Shown here: one piece after another, positions 35,544-44,718 of the stretch
How positions within the stretch are numbered: the first letter of the stretch is position 1
How the letters are laid out: the number at the start of each line of letters is the position of its first letter
Source of the DNA: Bordetella sp. LUAb4
GTDB taxonomy: Bacteria > Pseudomonadota > Gammaproteobacteria > Burkholderiales > Burkholderiaceae_B
Length of the DNA: 64,000 nucleotides
Direction of reading: 5' to 3'
NCBI RefSeq assembly: GCF_021325795.1
Contig: NZ_JAHPZX010000001.1
Span: forward strand, 558,001 to 622,000
The notes under the pieces: model-generated
Databases searched by the model: none
Seen by the model: the letters and a program-made list of their open reading frames with translations, nothing else
Told to the model about the DNA's origin: nothing
Translations under genes and position numbers: made by a program

Positions 35544-36197
35544 CTACCGCGGGCTATCGGCGAGGGGTGTCGGCGTGGCGGGCGGCGCGGGCTGCAGGTC
35601 GGGCACGGTCGGCATGGGTTGCCATTCGTCAGGCAGCCAGGCGTAGCCTTGCCCGGGCGCCGGGCAGGCGGCCACGCCGCATTGCAGGCCGGCGGCCGTG
35701 GCCGCGGCCAGCACGGTGAAAAAAAACAGCCACATGGGCAAGGCCGTGAACAGGCCGACGCGGCGCGGCATGTCGTTATCGGTGGCCCTGCGGTCGAACA
35801 TCAGCATGAACGTGCAGTAGACCAGCAGCACGCCATACCCCGCCAGGGACCAGGTGGCAGGGTGCAGGCCCAGCAGCGCTGGCGCGCCGGCGCCCTCGGG
35901 AACGGTGGCGACCAGGCGCGGAAGCACGTGCAGACCGCTGGCGGCGATACCGCCCAGCGCCGCGGCGAGCGTCATGGCGTAGTGCGCCGGCGACGGACCA
36001 AAACGCAGATTCAGCAGCAGCCCGGCGCCGGCCATCATATAAGCCAGGCGCTGCAGGTGCACGGCGGCATCCGGCGCATAGCCATGGCCGAACTCCCACG
36101 CGAGCGTGCTGCAAAGCACGGCGCAGATAGCCAGCAAGGCCAGCGCATTGAACGTAATCGAACCCGGCCGCGGCGGCCGCATGGCAAAGTTCATCAT
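35544..36197 (-). CDS. DsbB-like multi-pass membrane protein
   Basis: A membrane protein of about 217 residues with four or five hydrophobic helices, for example ITFNALALLAICAVLCSTLA and GLFTALPMWLFFFTVLAAAT. Cysteines occur in the first helix (ICAVLC) and in a late periplasmic-like loop (LQCGVAACPAPG). The helix count and the CxxxxC pair suggest a relative of the DsbB disulfide-forming proteins, but the canonical DsbB first motif (CxxC after helix one) is not present, so function is tentative. Adjacent ATG codons at 36197 and 36194 are possible starts. It lies two bases after the DUF5993 gene; these two families are often neighbours. Confidence 0.65.
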   Translation of the reverse strand: MMNFAMRPPRPGSITFNALALLAICAVLCSTLAWEFGHGYAPDAAVHLQRLAYMMAGAGLLLNLRFGPSPAHYAMTLAAALGGIAASGLHVLPRLVATVPEGAGAPALLGLHPATWSLAGYGVLLVYCTFMLMFDRRATDNDMPRRVGLFTALPMWLFFFTVLAAATAAGLQCGVAACPAPGQGYAWLPDEWQPMPTVPDLQPAPPATPTPLADSPR

Positions 36198-36199
36198 GA

Positions 36200-36364
36200 T
36201 CAAAGCCGCAAGCCCGTCAGGGGCGCCAGATTCCACTGGCCGGCGACGGCCATCGCGAAAAGGATCAGCGTCAATGTCCAGAACGCGAAACTCGCGCCGC
36301 GGCGCCCACGCAATCCGAGCCAAATCGCCAGCGTGCCGAGCAGGAACGGCAGCAGCATGATCAT
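36200..36364 (-). CDS. DUF5993-family small membrane protein
   Basis: A 54-residue protein with two hydrophobic helices, MIMLLPFLLGTLAIWLGLRG and then FAFWTLTLILFAMAVAGQW. The pattern of a short first helix, a basic GRRG turn and a second helix matches my memory of DUF5993 proteins that accompany DsbB-like proteins. An excellent AGGGGAGA ribosome site precedes the ATG at 36364. It is immediately upstream of the DsbB-like gene, so it probably forms an operon and perhaps a complex with it. Confidence 0.7.
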   Translation of the reverse strand: MIMLLPFLLGTLAIWLGLRGRRGASFAFWTLTLILFAMAVAGQWNLAPLTGLRL

Positions 36365-36453
36365 GTGTCTATCTCCCCTTTGCGCCCCCCATGCGAGCGA
36401 ATGCGCCGCACTATAAATGATGCCCGGGCAAAAGACGACTTCAGGCGTTAAAT

Positions 36454-36487
36454 CGATAAAACAAACGGCCGCCCAAGGGCGGCCGTC
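36454..36487 (-). terminator. Rho-independent terminator of purC
   Basis: A ten-base perfect stem ACGGCCGCCC / GGGCGGCCGT (36466-36487) with a minimal loop. On the minus strand it is followed by TTTGTTTTATCG. It lies just after the purC stop. Confidence 0.85.
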
Positions 36488-36507
36488 ATACCTTCGCTCA
36501 GCGACGA

Positions 36508-37389
36508 CTACGCCATCAAGCGATCCAAGGCCTCGCGATACTTCGCGCCGGTCTTGGCCAACACGTCGGCGGGCAGGCGCGGCGCGGGCGGCGTCTTGTC
36601 CCACGGCTGCGTTTCAAGATAGTCACGCACGAACTGCTTGTCGAAGGACGGTGGGCTGGTACCGACCTTGTAGCCGTCGGCAGGCCAGAACCGCGAGGAA
36701 TCCGGCGTCAGCACTTCGTCCATCAAGTGCAAGGTGCCCTCGTCGTCCAGGCCGAACTCGAACTTGGTATCGGCGATGATGATGCCCTTGGTCAGGGCGA
36801 AGCTGGCCGCCTCGGCGTACAGCTTGAGGGTCACGTCGCGGATGCGCTCGGCCATCTCCTGGCCCACTTCCTTGACCACATGGGCGAAATCGACGTTCTC
36901 GTCATGCGTGCCGAACTCGGCCTTGGCGGCCGGGGTGAAGATGGGCTGGGGCAGCTGGCTGGCCTGCTGCAGGCCAGGCGGCAGCGCGATGCCGCACACC
37001 GCGCCGGTAGCCTGGTAGTCCTTCCAGCCGGAACCGATCAGATACCCGCGTGCCACCGCTTCGACCAGGATGGGCTTCAGGCGCTTGACGACGACGGCGC
37101 GCCCGCGCACCTGGTCGACTTCGTCAGGCGCAACCACGTCCTCCGGCTGCACGCCGGTGGAGTGCGTGGGCAGGATATGGCCCAGCTTGCCGAGCCAGAA
37201 CTCGGTCAGCTCGGTCAATACCTGACCCTTGCCGGGAACGGGGTCATCCAGGATGACGTCGAACGCGGAGATGCGGTCGGTGGCCACGATGAGCAACTTG
37301 TCGTCGCCCACCGCGTACATGTCGCGCACCTTGCCGCGTCCCAACAAGGGCAAGGACTTGATGCTGGATTGATGCAAGGCGGTAGTCAC
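36508..37389 (-). CDS. purC: Phosphoribosylaminoimidazole-succinocarboxamide synthase
   Basis: A 293-residue SAICAR synthetase joining CAIR and aspartate with ATP in purine synthesis. Motifs: [20 protein letters not shown] at the N-terminus, [20 protein letters not shown], and the C-terminal [20 protein letters not shown] with the LTPDSSRFW substrate loop. The start is GTG at 37389 behind an AAGGAAAC site. It lies 13 bases after fba, so the two are probably co-transcribed; purE-purK lies about 1 kb further on in the same direction. Confidence 0.96.
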   Translation of the reverse strand: MTTALHQSSIKSLPLLGRGKVRDMYAVGDDKLLIVATDRISAFDVILDDPVPGKGQVLTELTEFWLGKLGHILPTHSTGVQPEDVVAPDEVDQVRGRAVVVKRLKPILVEAVARGYLIGSGWKDYQATGAVCGIALPPGLQQASQLPQPIFTPAAKAEFGTHDENVDFAHVVKEVGQEMAERIRDVTLKLYAEAASFALTKGIIIADTKFEFGLDDEGTLHLMDEVLTPDSSRFWPADGYKVGTSPPSFDKQFVRDYLETQPWDKTPPAPRLPADVLAKTGAKYREALDRLMA

Positions 37390-37402
37390 GGGCTTTGTTT
37401 CC

Positions 37403-38467
37403 TTACTTCACGACCTGGGTCAGCTTACCGCTGGCATAGGCCTGGGCGATGACGGTCAGCGGCGACGCCTTGATCTTGCTGGCGTTGCCGGCGGTGCCGA
37501 ATTCCGTATAACGTTTGACACAGATAGCCTTGGCCGCGGCGCGCGCCGGCTTCAGGTATTCGCGCGGGTCGAACTTGGTCGGGTTTTCGGCGAAGAAGCG
37601 TCGCACGGCGCCGGTCATGGCCAGGCGGATGTCGGTATCGATGTTGATCTTGCGCACGCCGAACTTGATGGCTTCCTGGATTTCCTCGACCGGCACGCCG
37701 TAGGTTTCCTTCATGTCGCCACCGAATTCGCGGATCTCGGCCAGCAGTTCCTGCGGCACGCTGGAGCTGCCGTGCATCACCAGATGGGTATTGGGCAGGC
37801 GGTTGTGGATTTCCTTGATGCGGGAAATCGACAGGATGTCGCCGGTGGGCTTGCGCGTGAACTTGTAGGCGCCGTGGCTGGTACCGATGGCGATGGCCAG
37901 TGCGTCCAGATCCGTCTTGCGCACGAATTCGGCGGCTTGCTCGGGGTCGGTCAACAACTGGTCCAGGCTCAGCTTGCCGTCAGCACCGTGGCCGTCTTCC
38001 TTGTCGCCCTGCATGGTTTCCAGCGAACCCAGACAGCCCAGTTCGCCTTCCACCGTCACGCCAACCTTGTGCGCCATTTCCACGACCTTGCGGGTGACTT
38101 CGACGTTGTAGTCGAAGTCGGCGATGGTCTTGCCGTCTTCCTTCAGCGAACCGTCCATCATCACGCTGGAAAAGCCCAGGTCGATGGCGCCCTGGCATAC
38201 GGCCGGCGATTGGCCGTGATCCTGGTGCATCACGACGGGAATGTGGAGATAGGACTCGACGGCGGCCTGGATCAGGTACTTCAGGAAGCCTTCGCCGGCG
38301 TATTTGCGCGCGCCGGCCGACGCCTGCATGATGACCGGGCTGTCGGTTTCGGCAGCCGCTTCCATGATGGCCTGGACCTGTTCCAGATTATTGACGTTGA
38401 AAGCAGGGATGCCGTAACCATGCTCGGCGGCGTGATCGAGCAATTGGCGCATCGAAACTAGGGCCAT
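37403..38467 (-). CDS. fba: Class II fructose-bisphosphate aldolase
   Basis: A 354-residue zinc-dependent aldolase that splits or forms fructose 1,6-bisphosphate in glycolysis and gluconeogenesis. It shows [20 protein letters not shown] at the N-terminus, zinc-binding histidines in [11 protein letters not shown] and [11 protein letters not shown], the GELGCLG strand and the phosphate-binding [17 protein letters not shown]. Size and motifs match the Calvin-cycle-type (CbbA) subgroup common in betaproteobacteria. A GGAGAA site precedes the ATG. It is upstream of purC in an apparent transcript. Confidence 0.96.
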   Translation of the reverse strand: MALVSMRQLLDHAAEHGYGIPAFNVNNLEQVQAIMEAAAETDSPVIMQASAGARKYAGEGFLKYLIQAAVESYLHIPVVMHQDHGQSPAVCQGAIDLGFSSVMMDGSLKEDGKTIADFDYNVEVTRKVVEMAHKVGVTVEGELGCLGSLETMQGDKEDGHGADGKLSLDQLLTDPEQAAEFVRKTDLDALAIAIGTSHGAYKFTRKPTGDILSISRIKEIHNRLPNTHLVMHGSSSVPQELLAEIREFGGDMKETYGVPVEEIQEAIKFGVRKINIDTDIRLAMTGAVRRFFAENPTKFDPREYLKPARAAAKAICVKRYTEFGTAGNASKIKASPLTVIAQAYASGKLTQVVK

Positions 38468-38744
38468 GACTAAAAGTTCTCCAGGGGTTTTATTGAGAAA
38501 TTGGTGGGAAACGACGGATGCGGCGATTTTACCGGGGACGGCGGGAAAGTTCTTGCAACCATGGATTTACCTCTTCCAAGGGGCAGCTTCGGCGTATATC
38601 GGGGGGTCTGGATGTTACGCTGAACCTCGCGCCCATCCTGGCGGTCTGTAGCCTGGCGGCCCGCGGTCCGGTGCCCGTCGTCCCTGGCAGGCCCCCCTAG
38701 GCGGGCTCCCTGGGCGACCTCCCGCTTTTTCTCAAGGAAAGCTT

Positions 38745-39107
38745 ATGAAAATCACGATCTCCACTGCGTTGCTCCTTCTGGCCATCGGCACCAGCGCCCA
38801 GGCCCAGGTACCGATATCGGCCCAGAACGCGCCGCCGGCGGCGGGCACGGGCGCAGGCGGCGTGCAGGAACTGAGCTTCCCCTCGCAGCCCGGCAGCTAT
38901 TCGCCCCCTTCCACGCTGCGCATGACCGTCACGCCGCAGGCCACCCAGGTGCAGCCGCCGCCCGTACGCGATACCCCCGACAGCCTGCGCCGCTATACCG
39001 AATGCCGGGATGAAGCGGATCGGGCCTCGACGTCGTCGGCCAAGATGCGCGAGGCAGTGGGCCAGTGCTTGCAGGATCTCAACGCACGGCGAGCCCGGGG
39101 CGAGTAA
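38745..39107 (+). CDS. Exported small protein of unknown function
   Basis: A 120-residue protein with a clear signal peptide (MKITISTALLLLAIGTSAQA, cut before QVP), then a Pro/Gln-rich low-complexity region (about 21-75) and a charged helical C-terminus with two cysteines (YTECRDEAD, VGQCLQDLN). An AAGGAAAG ribosome site sits just upstream. I do not recognise a family. Likely periplasmic. Confidence 0.75.
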   Translation: MKITISTALLLLAIGTSAQAQVPISAQNAPPAAGTGAGGVQELSFPSQPGSYSPPSTLRMTVTPQATQVQPPPVRDTPDSLRRYTECRDEADRASTSSAKMREAVGQCLQDLNARRARGE

Positions 39108-39163
39108 ACTTCGCCCCCGACGCATCAAGTTACTTTTTCGCGTAAGCCGCGCCCGCCTTCGTC

Positions 39164-39691
39164 ATGACTGAGAATTCCAGCTCCGCCCCGCCGACCATCT
39201 TCCTGTACACCGAGGAAAAACGCGGCAATCAACTGGTCGAATCCGTGGTCATCGGCCAGTTTTCCGATTTCTCCGGTTCGGAAAAGCTGCTCGTGGTGCA
39301 GGACCCGCACACCCGCATCAATTTCGTCTACCGCATCGATGCGTTCAGCAATAACCTGGACGCCGTCTCCATTACGCATTACACGGAGGCGGATTTCGCC
39401 GCGCGCAAAAGCATCACGATCAACGGTGCCACCTTCAAGCTGGGGCCGCCGGCGGAGGCCGTGAAGCTGCTGCGCGGGAAGAACCAGTGGATCCAGGACA
39501 AGGGCGCGATTCTTTCCGTCCTGCTGCAAGGCGCGGCCACGAATACGAAGAGCGTCGGCTTCGTGCGCTCCAAGATCCAGCGCGATCGCATCGAAAAGAT
39601 CCCGCCGGGGGTCAATGTCGAATATCTGCGAGACCGCACGCCGACGGCGACAGCGCCGGCGGCGGATGCGCAGGATCCGGCAACGCCCTGA
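39164..39691 (+). CDS. Hypothetical protein
   Basis: A 175-residue soluble protein without a signal peptide. It has an ordered core (about 12-145; IFLYTEEKRGNQLVESVVIG, INFVYRIDAFSNNLDAVSIT, SITINGATFKLGPPAEAVKL) and an Ala/Pro/Thr tail. It is 56 bases after the exported small protein on the same strand and may share its transcript. No function can be read. Confidence 0.7.
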   Translation: MTENSSSAPPTIFLYTEEKRGNQLVESVVIGQFSDFSGSEKLLVVQDPHTRINFVYRIDAFSNNLDAVSITHYTEADFAARKSITINGATFKLGPPAEAVKLLRGKNQWIQDKGAILSVLLQGAATNTKSVGFVRSKIQRDRIEKIPPGVNVEYLRDRTPTATAPAADAQDPATP

Positions 39692-39708
39692 GAAGCCGGA
39701 TCGGAAGC

Positions 39709-40143
39709 TTAGTCGTTCACCGTGCAGGTGATCGGCTGGCCGCCCTCGAACTCCACGTCGTACGTGTGCTCGTCATCCCAAGGCAGGGTGAACCACAGCT
39801 CGTAGTCCTCGGCATCTTCGTCGAACAGCCAGACGGCACGCAGCGTGGCCTTGCTGACCATGGCGGACACGGAGTCGCCAGGCGGTAGTTGCTCGGGCGC
39901 AACACCCTGTTCCAGCCAGTCTTCGCGGGAGTAGTTTTCCAGCAGGAGCTCGGCAGCCGCCTCTATGCGCTGGTCCAGTACGCCCAGCAGCGTCTTCAAA
40001 TTACGCAGGCCGTACGCGGTAGGCGCTTCGCCAGCGGTTTGCATCATGACGTGGATAGGCGGCCGCCCGGAGGCAAAGGACACCTGCTCGGCAGCCCATA
40101 ACTCCGGTTCTTCATGATCCTGGACAAAATGGGGATCAACCAT
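39709..40143 (-). CDS. Hypothetical acidic protein
   Basis: A 144-residue acidic cytoplasmic protein with an ideal AGGAGG ribosome site before the ATG at 40143. It begins MVDPHFVQDHEEPELWAAEQ and ends in a beta-rich stretch ATLRAVWLFDEDAEDYELWF, then FTLPWDDEHTYDVEFEGG. The pattern recalls small immunity- or DUF2262-like proteins, but I cannot assign a family. It is convergent with the 39164 gene and divergent from yfiR. Confidence 0.72.
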   Translation of the reverse strand: MVDPHFVQDHEEPELWAAEQVSFASGRPPIHVMMQTAGEAPTAYGLRNLKTLLGVLDQRIEAAAELLLENYSREDWLEQGVAPEQLPPGDSVSAMVSKATLRAVWLFDEDAEDYELWFTLPWDDEHTYDVEFEGGQPITCTVND

Positions 40144-40378
40144 GGCAAGCCTCCTAAAGACAAAAATATATTCCGCATGCTCATTTTGGAAAATTTCAAA
40201 ACGAAACGGTACATGCGGCGTTACAGCCTACATCGTAGCGTGTAATCTTTGTCGCCAAACAGGCCGTCACGCGTAACTATATTCCTATTTTCCGCGGGAT
40301 TTCTGGCACGCACGTGCGAAATTTGAGCCGATAATAGATACATCTGAACAACAAAAAATAACCAATTCCAACACTCAA

Positions 40379-40969
40379 TTGTCACAGGTAGCAGTCAAAC
40401 ACCCTCGCGTCTTGTCGCGTGTCGCGTGCTGCGGGTTGAGCCTGGGCCTGTTTTTCGGCTGGCCGGCGACCCGCGCGGCCGACGCGCCGGGCCAGGAAGA
40501 TCCGACGTCGTCCAGCGTTGCATCCGCCGAGGCGCGCGCCGTCGCACAGGTGGTGACCGGCATTCTCGGCTATGCGCGCTGGCCCACGCCACCGCAGCCT
40601 CAACCGCCGCTGTTGTGCGTAACAGGTAGTTCGCCCTACTCCGCCGCCCTGCTGGCCGGCGACGAGTCGGTGGCCACCGTGCGCGCGCGCCGGGTAGCGC
40701 CTGAAGACGCCCGCCTGGCACAGATGTGCGAAGCGCTGTATGTGGGTGATCTGCCCCCTGCCCTGGCGGCGCACCTGCTGCAAGGCGTCATCGGCAGGCC
40801 GGTCGTCACCATTCTGGAACACGATCTCGATTGCGGCCGCGGCATGTTCTGCCTGGACATCCAGAACGGGCAGGTCGGCTTCCAGATCAACCTGGACATC
40901 ATCGCCCGTAGCGGCGTGCGTATCCACCCGAGCGTGCTGCAACTGGCACGCCGCAAGCCTCAGTCATGA
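40379..40969 (+). CDS. yfiR: YfiR-family periplasmic regulator of a diguanylate cyclase
   Basis: A 196-residue periplasmic protein that in Pseudomonas represses the YfiN cyclase and responds to redox. It has an N-terminal signal (CCGLSLGLFFGWPATRAADA), then LGYARWPTPPQPQPPLLCVT typical of the YfiR fold, and the C-terminal LDCGRGMFCLDIQNGQVGFQ with the disulfide pair. The start is uncertain: a TTG at 40379 fits the length and no ATG is available. It overlaps yfiN by four bases (ATGA), so the module is translationally coupled. Confidence 0.88.
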   Translation: MSQVAVKHPRVLSRVACCGLSLGLFFGWPATRAADAPGQEDPTSSSVASAEARAVAQVVTGILGYARWPTPPQPQPPLLCVTGSSPYSAALLAGDESVATVRARRVAPEDARLAQMCEALYVGDLPPALAAHLLQGVIGRPVVTILEHDLDCGRGMFCLDIQNGQVGFQINLDIIARSGVRIHPSVLQLARRKPQS

Positions 40970-42258
40970 CATCCAAGCCGACTTCCTCCGGTTCCCGCCT
41001 GCCCACGCTGCGCGACGCCCTGCACCGCGCCCAGGTGTCCGTCACCGTCCTTGCGGTCGGGCTGGTCGGCCTGGTGCTGACCGTCATGGGCCTGGTGGCC
41101 CTGCGCGCCTATGCCGAACACAACACCGGGCTGATCGCGCGGTCCATGCTCTATACCGTGGAAGCCTCGGTCGTATTCCATGACGGGCCGGCGGCGCGCG
41201 ACGCCCTGGCCCTGATCGCCACCACGGAAGGCGTGGGTACAGCCGTCGTGTTCGACACCGATGGCCTGGTGCTGGCCCAATGGAGCCGCCCGCCCGACAC
41301 CAGCCTGGCCTGGATACAGCAGCCTTTCGAGCGGATCTTCACACCGCCGCCCATCGTCACGCCCATCGTGCATCGCGGCCATACGGTCGGCACGCTGCTG
41401 CTGACCAGCCATCCCGGCAGCATGCTGGCCTTCCTGCTCAAGGGCGTGGCCGGCGTGCTGGCCTGCCTGCTCGCCAGCGCCATGCTGGCGCGCGCCATCG
41501 CGCGGCGGACCTTCGAGGATATCGTCGAGCCCTTGCGCAACCTGGCTCACGTCGCGCACGCCGTGCGCAATGAACGGGCCTTCGGCGTGCGGCTGCCGCC
41601 GGCGGAAATCGCCGAACTGAATGCGCTGGGCGAGGACTTCAATGCCTTGCTGGACGAGCTGCAGGCCTGGCAGAGCCAGTTGCAGCACGAAAACGCCAAG
41701 CTGGCGCATAAGGCGGCGCATGACAGCCTGACCGGCCTGCCCAACCGCGCCCATTTCGAGGAAAGGCTGGAGCAGGCCATCCGCGACGCCACGGTGCTGC
41801 ACCAGCGCGTCGCCGTGCTGTTCATCGACAGTGACCGATTCAAGGAAATCAACGACCAGCAGGGGCATGCGTCGGGCGACGCGGTGTTGATCCATACCGC
41901 CGCGCGCGTGCGCAATCTGCTGCGCGAAAGCGATCTGGTGGCGCGGCTGGGCGGCGATGAATTCGCCGTCATGCTGGCGCCGGTACGCGACACCGACACG
42001 GCGCGCCGGTTGGCCGAGGCCATCCTGGAAAGCATGCGCAAGCCCATCCGTTTGCCGGGCGGCACCGAAGCCGTGAGTTCATTGAGCATAGGCATTGCCG
42101 TCTACCCCGACCATGCCACGAACGTACGCGACCTGTTCGATGCCGCCGACGCCGCCATGTATGGCGCCAAGCGGCTGGGCGGCGACAGCCAGGCGTCGGC
42201 TCAGGCCACGCCCGCTGCGCCCACCCTCCCCCCTTACTCCAAGGAGATGTCCTCGTGA
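40966..42258 (+). CDS. yfiN: YfiN/TpbB-type membrane diguanylate cyclase
   Basis: A 430-residue inner-membrane enzyme making c-di-GMP. Domains: membrane helix near 25-48, periplasmic PAS-like sensor (about 49-155, CHASE8 region), second helix near 155-180, HAMP (about 180-235) and GGDEF (about 255-415) with the catalytic GGDEF at residues 329-333. The inhibitory I-site RESD lies five residues before it (320-323), so product inhibition is expected. It is the output of the YfiR-YfiN-YfiB module, controlling biofilm and adhesion. Confidence 0.93.
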   Translation: MTSKPTSSGSRLPTLRDALHRAQVSVTVLAVGLVGLVLTVMGLVALRAYAEHNTGLIARSMLYTVEASVVFHDGPAARDALALIATTEGVGTAVVFDTDGLVLAQWSRPPDTSLAWIQQPFERIFTPPPIVTPIVHRGHTVGTLLLTSHPGSMLAFLLKGVAGVLACLLASAMLARAIARRTFEDIVEPLRNLAHVAHAVRNERAFGVRLPPAEIAELNALGEDFNALLDELQAWQSQLQHENAKLAHKAAHDSLTGLPNRAHFEERLEQAIRDATVLHQRVAVLFIDSDRFKEINDQQGHASGDAVLIHTAARVRNLLRESDLVARLGGDEFAVMLAPVRDTDTARRLAEAILESMRKPIRLPGGTEAVSSLSIGIAVYPDHATNVRDLFDAADAAMYGAKRLGGDSQASAQATPAAPTLPPYSKEMSS

Positions 42259-42758
42259 ACGTTATGCCCCCCTTCCTCGCCCGCATGGCCGGCACCGTGC
42301 TCGTTGCGATGAGCGTCCTGCTGCTGACCGCGTGCCAGACGGTACCGCAAGGATTGACGCCGGCGCAGATCGCGGTGTTGAAGGAAGAAGGTTTCAACCA
42401 GACCGATGAGGGCTGGGAATTCGGCATCTCGGACAAAGTGCTGTTCGACACCGACAAGGCCGTGGTGAAACCGGCCAGCGTGGCGAACATCCAGCGCCTG
42501 GCGGGCCGCCTGCTGGGCGTGGGCCTGAACCGCATGCGGCTGGACGGACATACCGACAACCGCGGCAGCGACGCCCATAACCAGCAATTGTCCTTGCGCC
42601 GCGCGCAGGCGGTAGCGGACGTCGTCGTCGCCGCCGGCATGCCAGCGGCGAATGTCGAGGTGCGCGGCCAGGGCGCCACACACCCCGTTGCCGACAACGG
42701 CACCGCGGCGGGCAGGGCGGAAAACCGGCGCGTGGCGGTGGTTATTGTGACAAGTTAG
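42255..42758 (+). CDS. yfiB: YfiB, OmpA-family outer-membrane lipoprotein
   Basis: A 167-residue lipoprotein that in Pseudomonas sequesters YfiR and so activates YfiN. It has a lipobox LLLTAC (Cys27) and a C-terminal OmpA peptidoglycan-binding domain (about 55-165; LDGHTDNRGSDAHNQQLSLR, NRRVAVVIV). The GTG at 42255 is supported by AAGGAG nine bases upstream and overlaps the yfiN stop; an ATG at 42264 is possible. The yfiR-yfiN-yfiB order is complete. Confidence 0.9.
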   Translation: MNVMPPFLARMAGTVLVAMSVLLLTACQTVPQGLTPAQIAVLKEEGFNQTDEGWEFGISDKVLFDTDKAVVKPASVANIQRLAGRLLGVGLNRMRLDGHTDNRGSDAHNQQLSLRRAQAVADVVVAAGMPAANVEVRGQGATHPVADNGTAAGRAENRRVAVVIVTS

Positions 42759-42775
42759 GCCGGCGCTTACCGGCC
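42756..42775. terminator. Bidirectional hairpin between yfiB and phnM
   Basis: A six-base stem GGCCGG / CCGGCC (42758-42763, 42770-42775) with a CGCTTA loop, between the convergent stops of yfiB and phnM. It overlaps the yfiB stop. The T-run is weak on both strands. Confidence 0.5.
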
Positions 42776-42784
42776 CTTTGTCCA

Positions 42785-43987
42785 TCAAGCCGCCACTGCC
42801 TGCGTGCGCGGCGCGGGGGCGCGCGCGGCGGCCGCCACCATCGGGTACTGCGCGGCAAAGGCCAGCCGGCCGCCACTCCACGTATGACTGACCAGCGGTT
42901 GGCTTTGCACCAGGTTGACAGCGATCAGGTCGGCCCGCAAACCCACGCGTATATGGCCGCGATCGCGCAACCCGCAGGCCTGCGCCGGATTGCCCGCCAC
43001 CAGCGCGCTGGCCTGGGACAGCGTCAACCCGGCCTGATCCACGGCAGCGAAGGTTGCCGCGATCAGGGTGGACGGCTGGTAGTCCGAGCACAGGCAACTG
43101 GCGACACCGGCACGTATCGCGTCGATGGCGCGCATCGAGCCGCTCTGGCTTTGGCCACGCAGCACGTTGGGCGCCCCCAGGATGGTGGGCAGGCCGCAGG
43201 ACACCGCCGCCTTTGCCGTGTCCAGATTGATGGGAAACTCGCTCATCGACACCCCCAGATTGCGCATGGCGGCGATGCGATGTACCGAATCGTCATCATG
43301 GCTGGCGGTGGGCACGCCGGCGGCGCGCGCCTGTTCCAGCAGCAGTTCGACCCGCTGCGCGGAACCTTCCATGCCGGCCAGTTTCGAGCGCGCGGCTTCC
43401 TCGGCCTGCTCGCGGCTGAAGCCATGATTGCCCATGACGTAATCGAGATACGCTTCCAGCGTCTTGAACTGGCCCTGCCCCGGTGAATGATCCATGACGG
43501 ACAGCAAGTCCACCATGCCCTCCGCGATCAGGTCCTGCAGATAGGGCAGCGCCGTCTCATCGCTGATTTCGTAGCGGCAGTGAATGCGGTTGTCGACCAG
43601 GCCATGCTGGCGGAAAGCATGCACCGCGCGGATCAGTTCACCGGCCGTCTCGTTATTGCGCACGCCCCATTCGCGATTGGCGAAGGACAGCGCGTGATAA
43701 GGGGTGCTGATGCCGGCCGCGGCATTGCGGCGATCCACCTGCGCCACCGCGAAGTCGAAGGGGAACAGCACGCGCGAACGGGGCTCGGCTTCTTTCTCGA
43801 TGGCGTCGCAATGCAGGTCGATCAGACCCGGCATGAGGATCTGCCCTTGCAGGTTCACTTCCTGCGCGGCGCGTGCGCCAACGGGATCGATGGCGGCGAT
43901 GTGGCCGTCCTCGATCAGCACGGCGCTGTTTTCCAGCACGGCGTCGGGCAGCACGACGCGGGCGTGCGTCAATAACGTGGCGGTCAT
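42785..43987 (-). CDS. phnM: Alpha-D-ribose 1-methylphosphonate 5-triphosphate diphosphatase
   Basis: A 400-residue amidohydrolase-fold enzyme that removes pyrophosphate from ribose 1-phosphonate 5-triphosphate, giving the substrate of PhnJ. Metal-binding motif MPGLIDLHCD (His59, Asp61), NRIHCRYEISDE, the SHDDDSVHR loop and the LCSDYQPSTL motif are all present. It is the last gene of the phnG-H-I-J-K-L-M run, three bases after phnL. A second PhnM-like gene lies at 49739. The Ala-rich C-terminus is a small local extension. Confidence 0.93.
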   Translation of the reverse strand: MTATLLTHARVVLPDAVLENSAVLIEDGHIAAIDPVGARAAQEVNLQGQILMPGLIDLHCDAIEKEAEPRSRVLFPFDFAVAQVDRRNAAAGISTPYHALSFANREWGVRNNETAGELIRAVHAFRQHGLVDNRIHCRYEISDETALPYLQDLIAEGMVDLLSVMDHSPGQGQFKTLEAYLDYVMGNHGFSREQAEEAARSKLAGMEGSAQRVELLLEQARAAGVPTASHDDDSVHRIAAMRNLGVSMSEFPINLDTAKAAVSCGLPTILGAPNVLRGQSQSGSMRAIDAIRAGVASCLCSDYQPSTLIAATFAAVDQAGLTLSQASALVAGNPAQACGLRDRGHIRVGLRADLIAVNLVQSQPLVSHTWSGGRLAFAAQYPMVAAAARAPAPRTQAVAA

Positions 43988-43990
43988 GAT

Positions 43991-44716
43991 CTACTCCGTC
44001 AAGGCGGCCGGGCTGGCCAGGGTGGCGGGGTTCAAGCCTATCACTCGGGTGGCGACGGCGTCACGCACCGCTTCGTCGTGGAAGATGCCGACCAGGCAGC
44101 GGCCCTCGGCCATCGCCTCGCGGATCAGTTCGACCACCACGGCGCGATTCTCCGCATCGAGCGACGCGGTGGGTTCGTCCAGCAGCAGCACCGGATGGCC
44201 GCCGATCAAGCCGCGCGCGATGTTCACGCGTTGCTGTTCGCCGCCCGAGAACGTGGCCGGCGGCAAACGCCACAGGCGCTCCGGCAAACGCAGGCGCGCC
44301 AGCAGCACGGCCGCGCGCGCGCGGGACTCCTCGATGGCGATGCCTCGTTGGCGCAGCGGTTCAGCCACGACATCCAAGGCGCCTACTCGCGGAATCGCGC
44401 GCAGGAACTGGCTGACGTAGCCGATGACCTCGCGGCGCAGGCGCAGGATGCGCTGCTCCGGCGCGCCGGTCAGGGTCACCCACTGTTCGCCGTCGCGCAC
44501 GCGGATGGTGCCGGCGGTGGTCAGGTAATTGCCGTAGAGGCAGCGCAGCAGCGTGCTCTTGCCGGTGCCCGACGGCCCCGACAGCACCAGGCATTCCCCG
44601 CGCGCCGCCTCGAAATCGACATTGTCGAAGACGGGCAGGCGCACGCCCCCCTGGTTGTGCAGGGTGAACATCTTGCCGACCCCGCGGACTTCTATCATCG
44701 TCTGTGCTTGTGTCAT
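43991..44716 (-). CDS. phnL: C-P lyase system ATP-binding protein PhnL
   Basis: A 241-residue ABC-type ATPase without a permease; it associates with the C-P lyase core. Walker A is GPSGTGKSTLLRCLYGNYL, the signature FSGGEQQRVNIARGLI, Walker B LLLDEPTASLD and the switch His in GIFHDEAVR. The RCLYGNYL stretch after Walker A and the LxxLRLPERLW region fit PhnL rather than PhnK. It sits two bases after phnK. Confidence 0.93.
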   Translation of the reverse strand: MTQAQTMIEVRGVGKMFTLHNQGGVRLPVFDNVDFEAARGECLVLSGPSGTGKSTLLRCLYGNYLTTAGTIRVRDGEQWVTLTGAPEQRILRLRREVIGYVSQFLRAIPRVGALDVVAEPLRQRGIAIEESRARAAVLLARLRLPERLWRLPPATFSGGEQQRVNIARGLIGGHPVLLLDEPTASLDAENRAVVVELIREAMAEGRCLVGIFHDEAVRDAVATRVIGLNPATLASPAALTE

Positions 44717-44718
44717 GG

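Noticed and set aside
40184-40201. AT-rich palindrome-like stretch (TTTTGGAAAATTTCAAAA) upstream of yfiR
   Set aside because: Symmetry is imperfect and such stretches are common in AT-rich promoter regions; not enough to call an operator.
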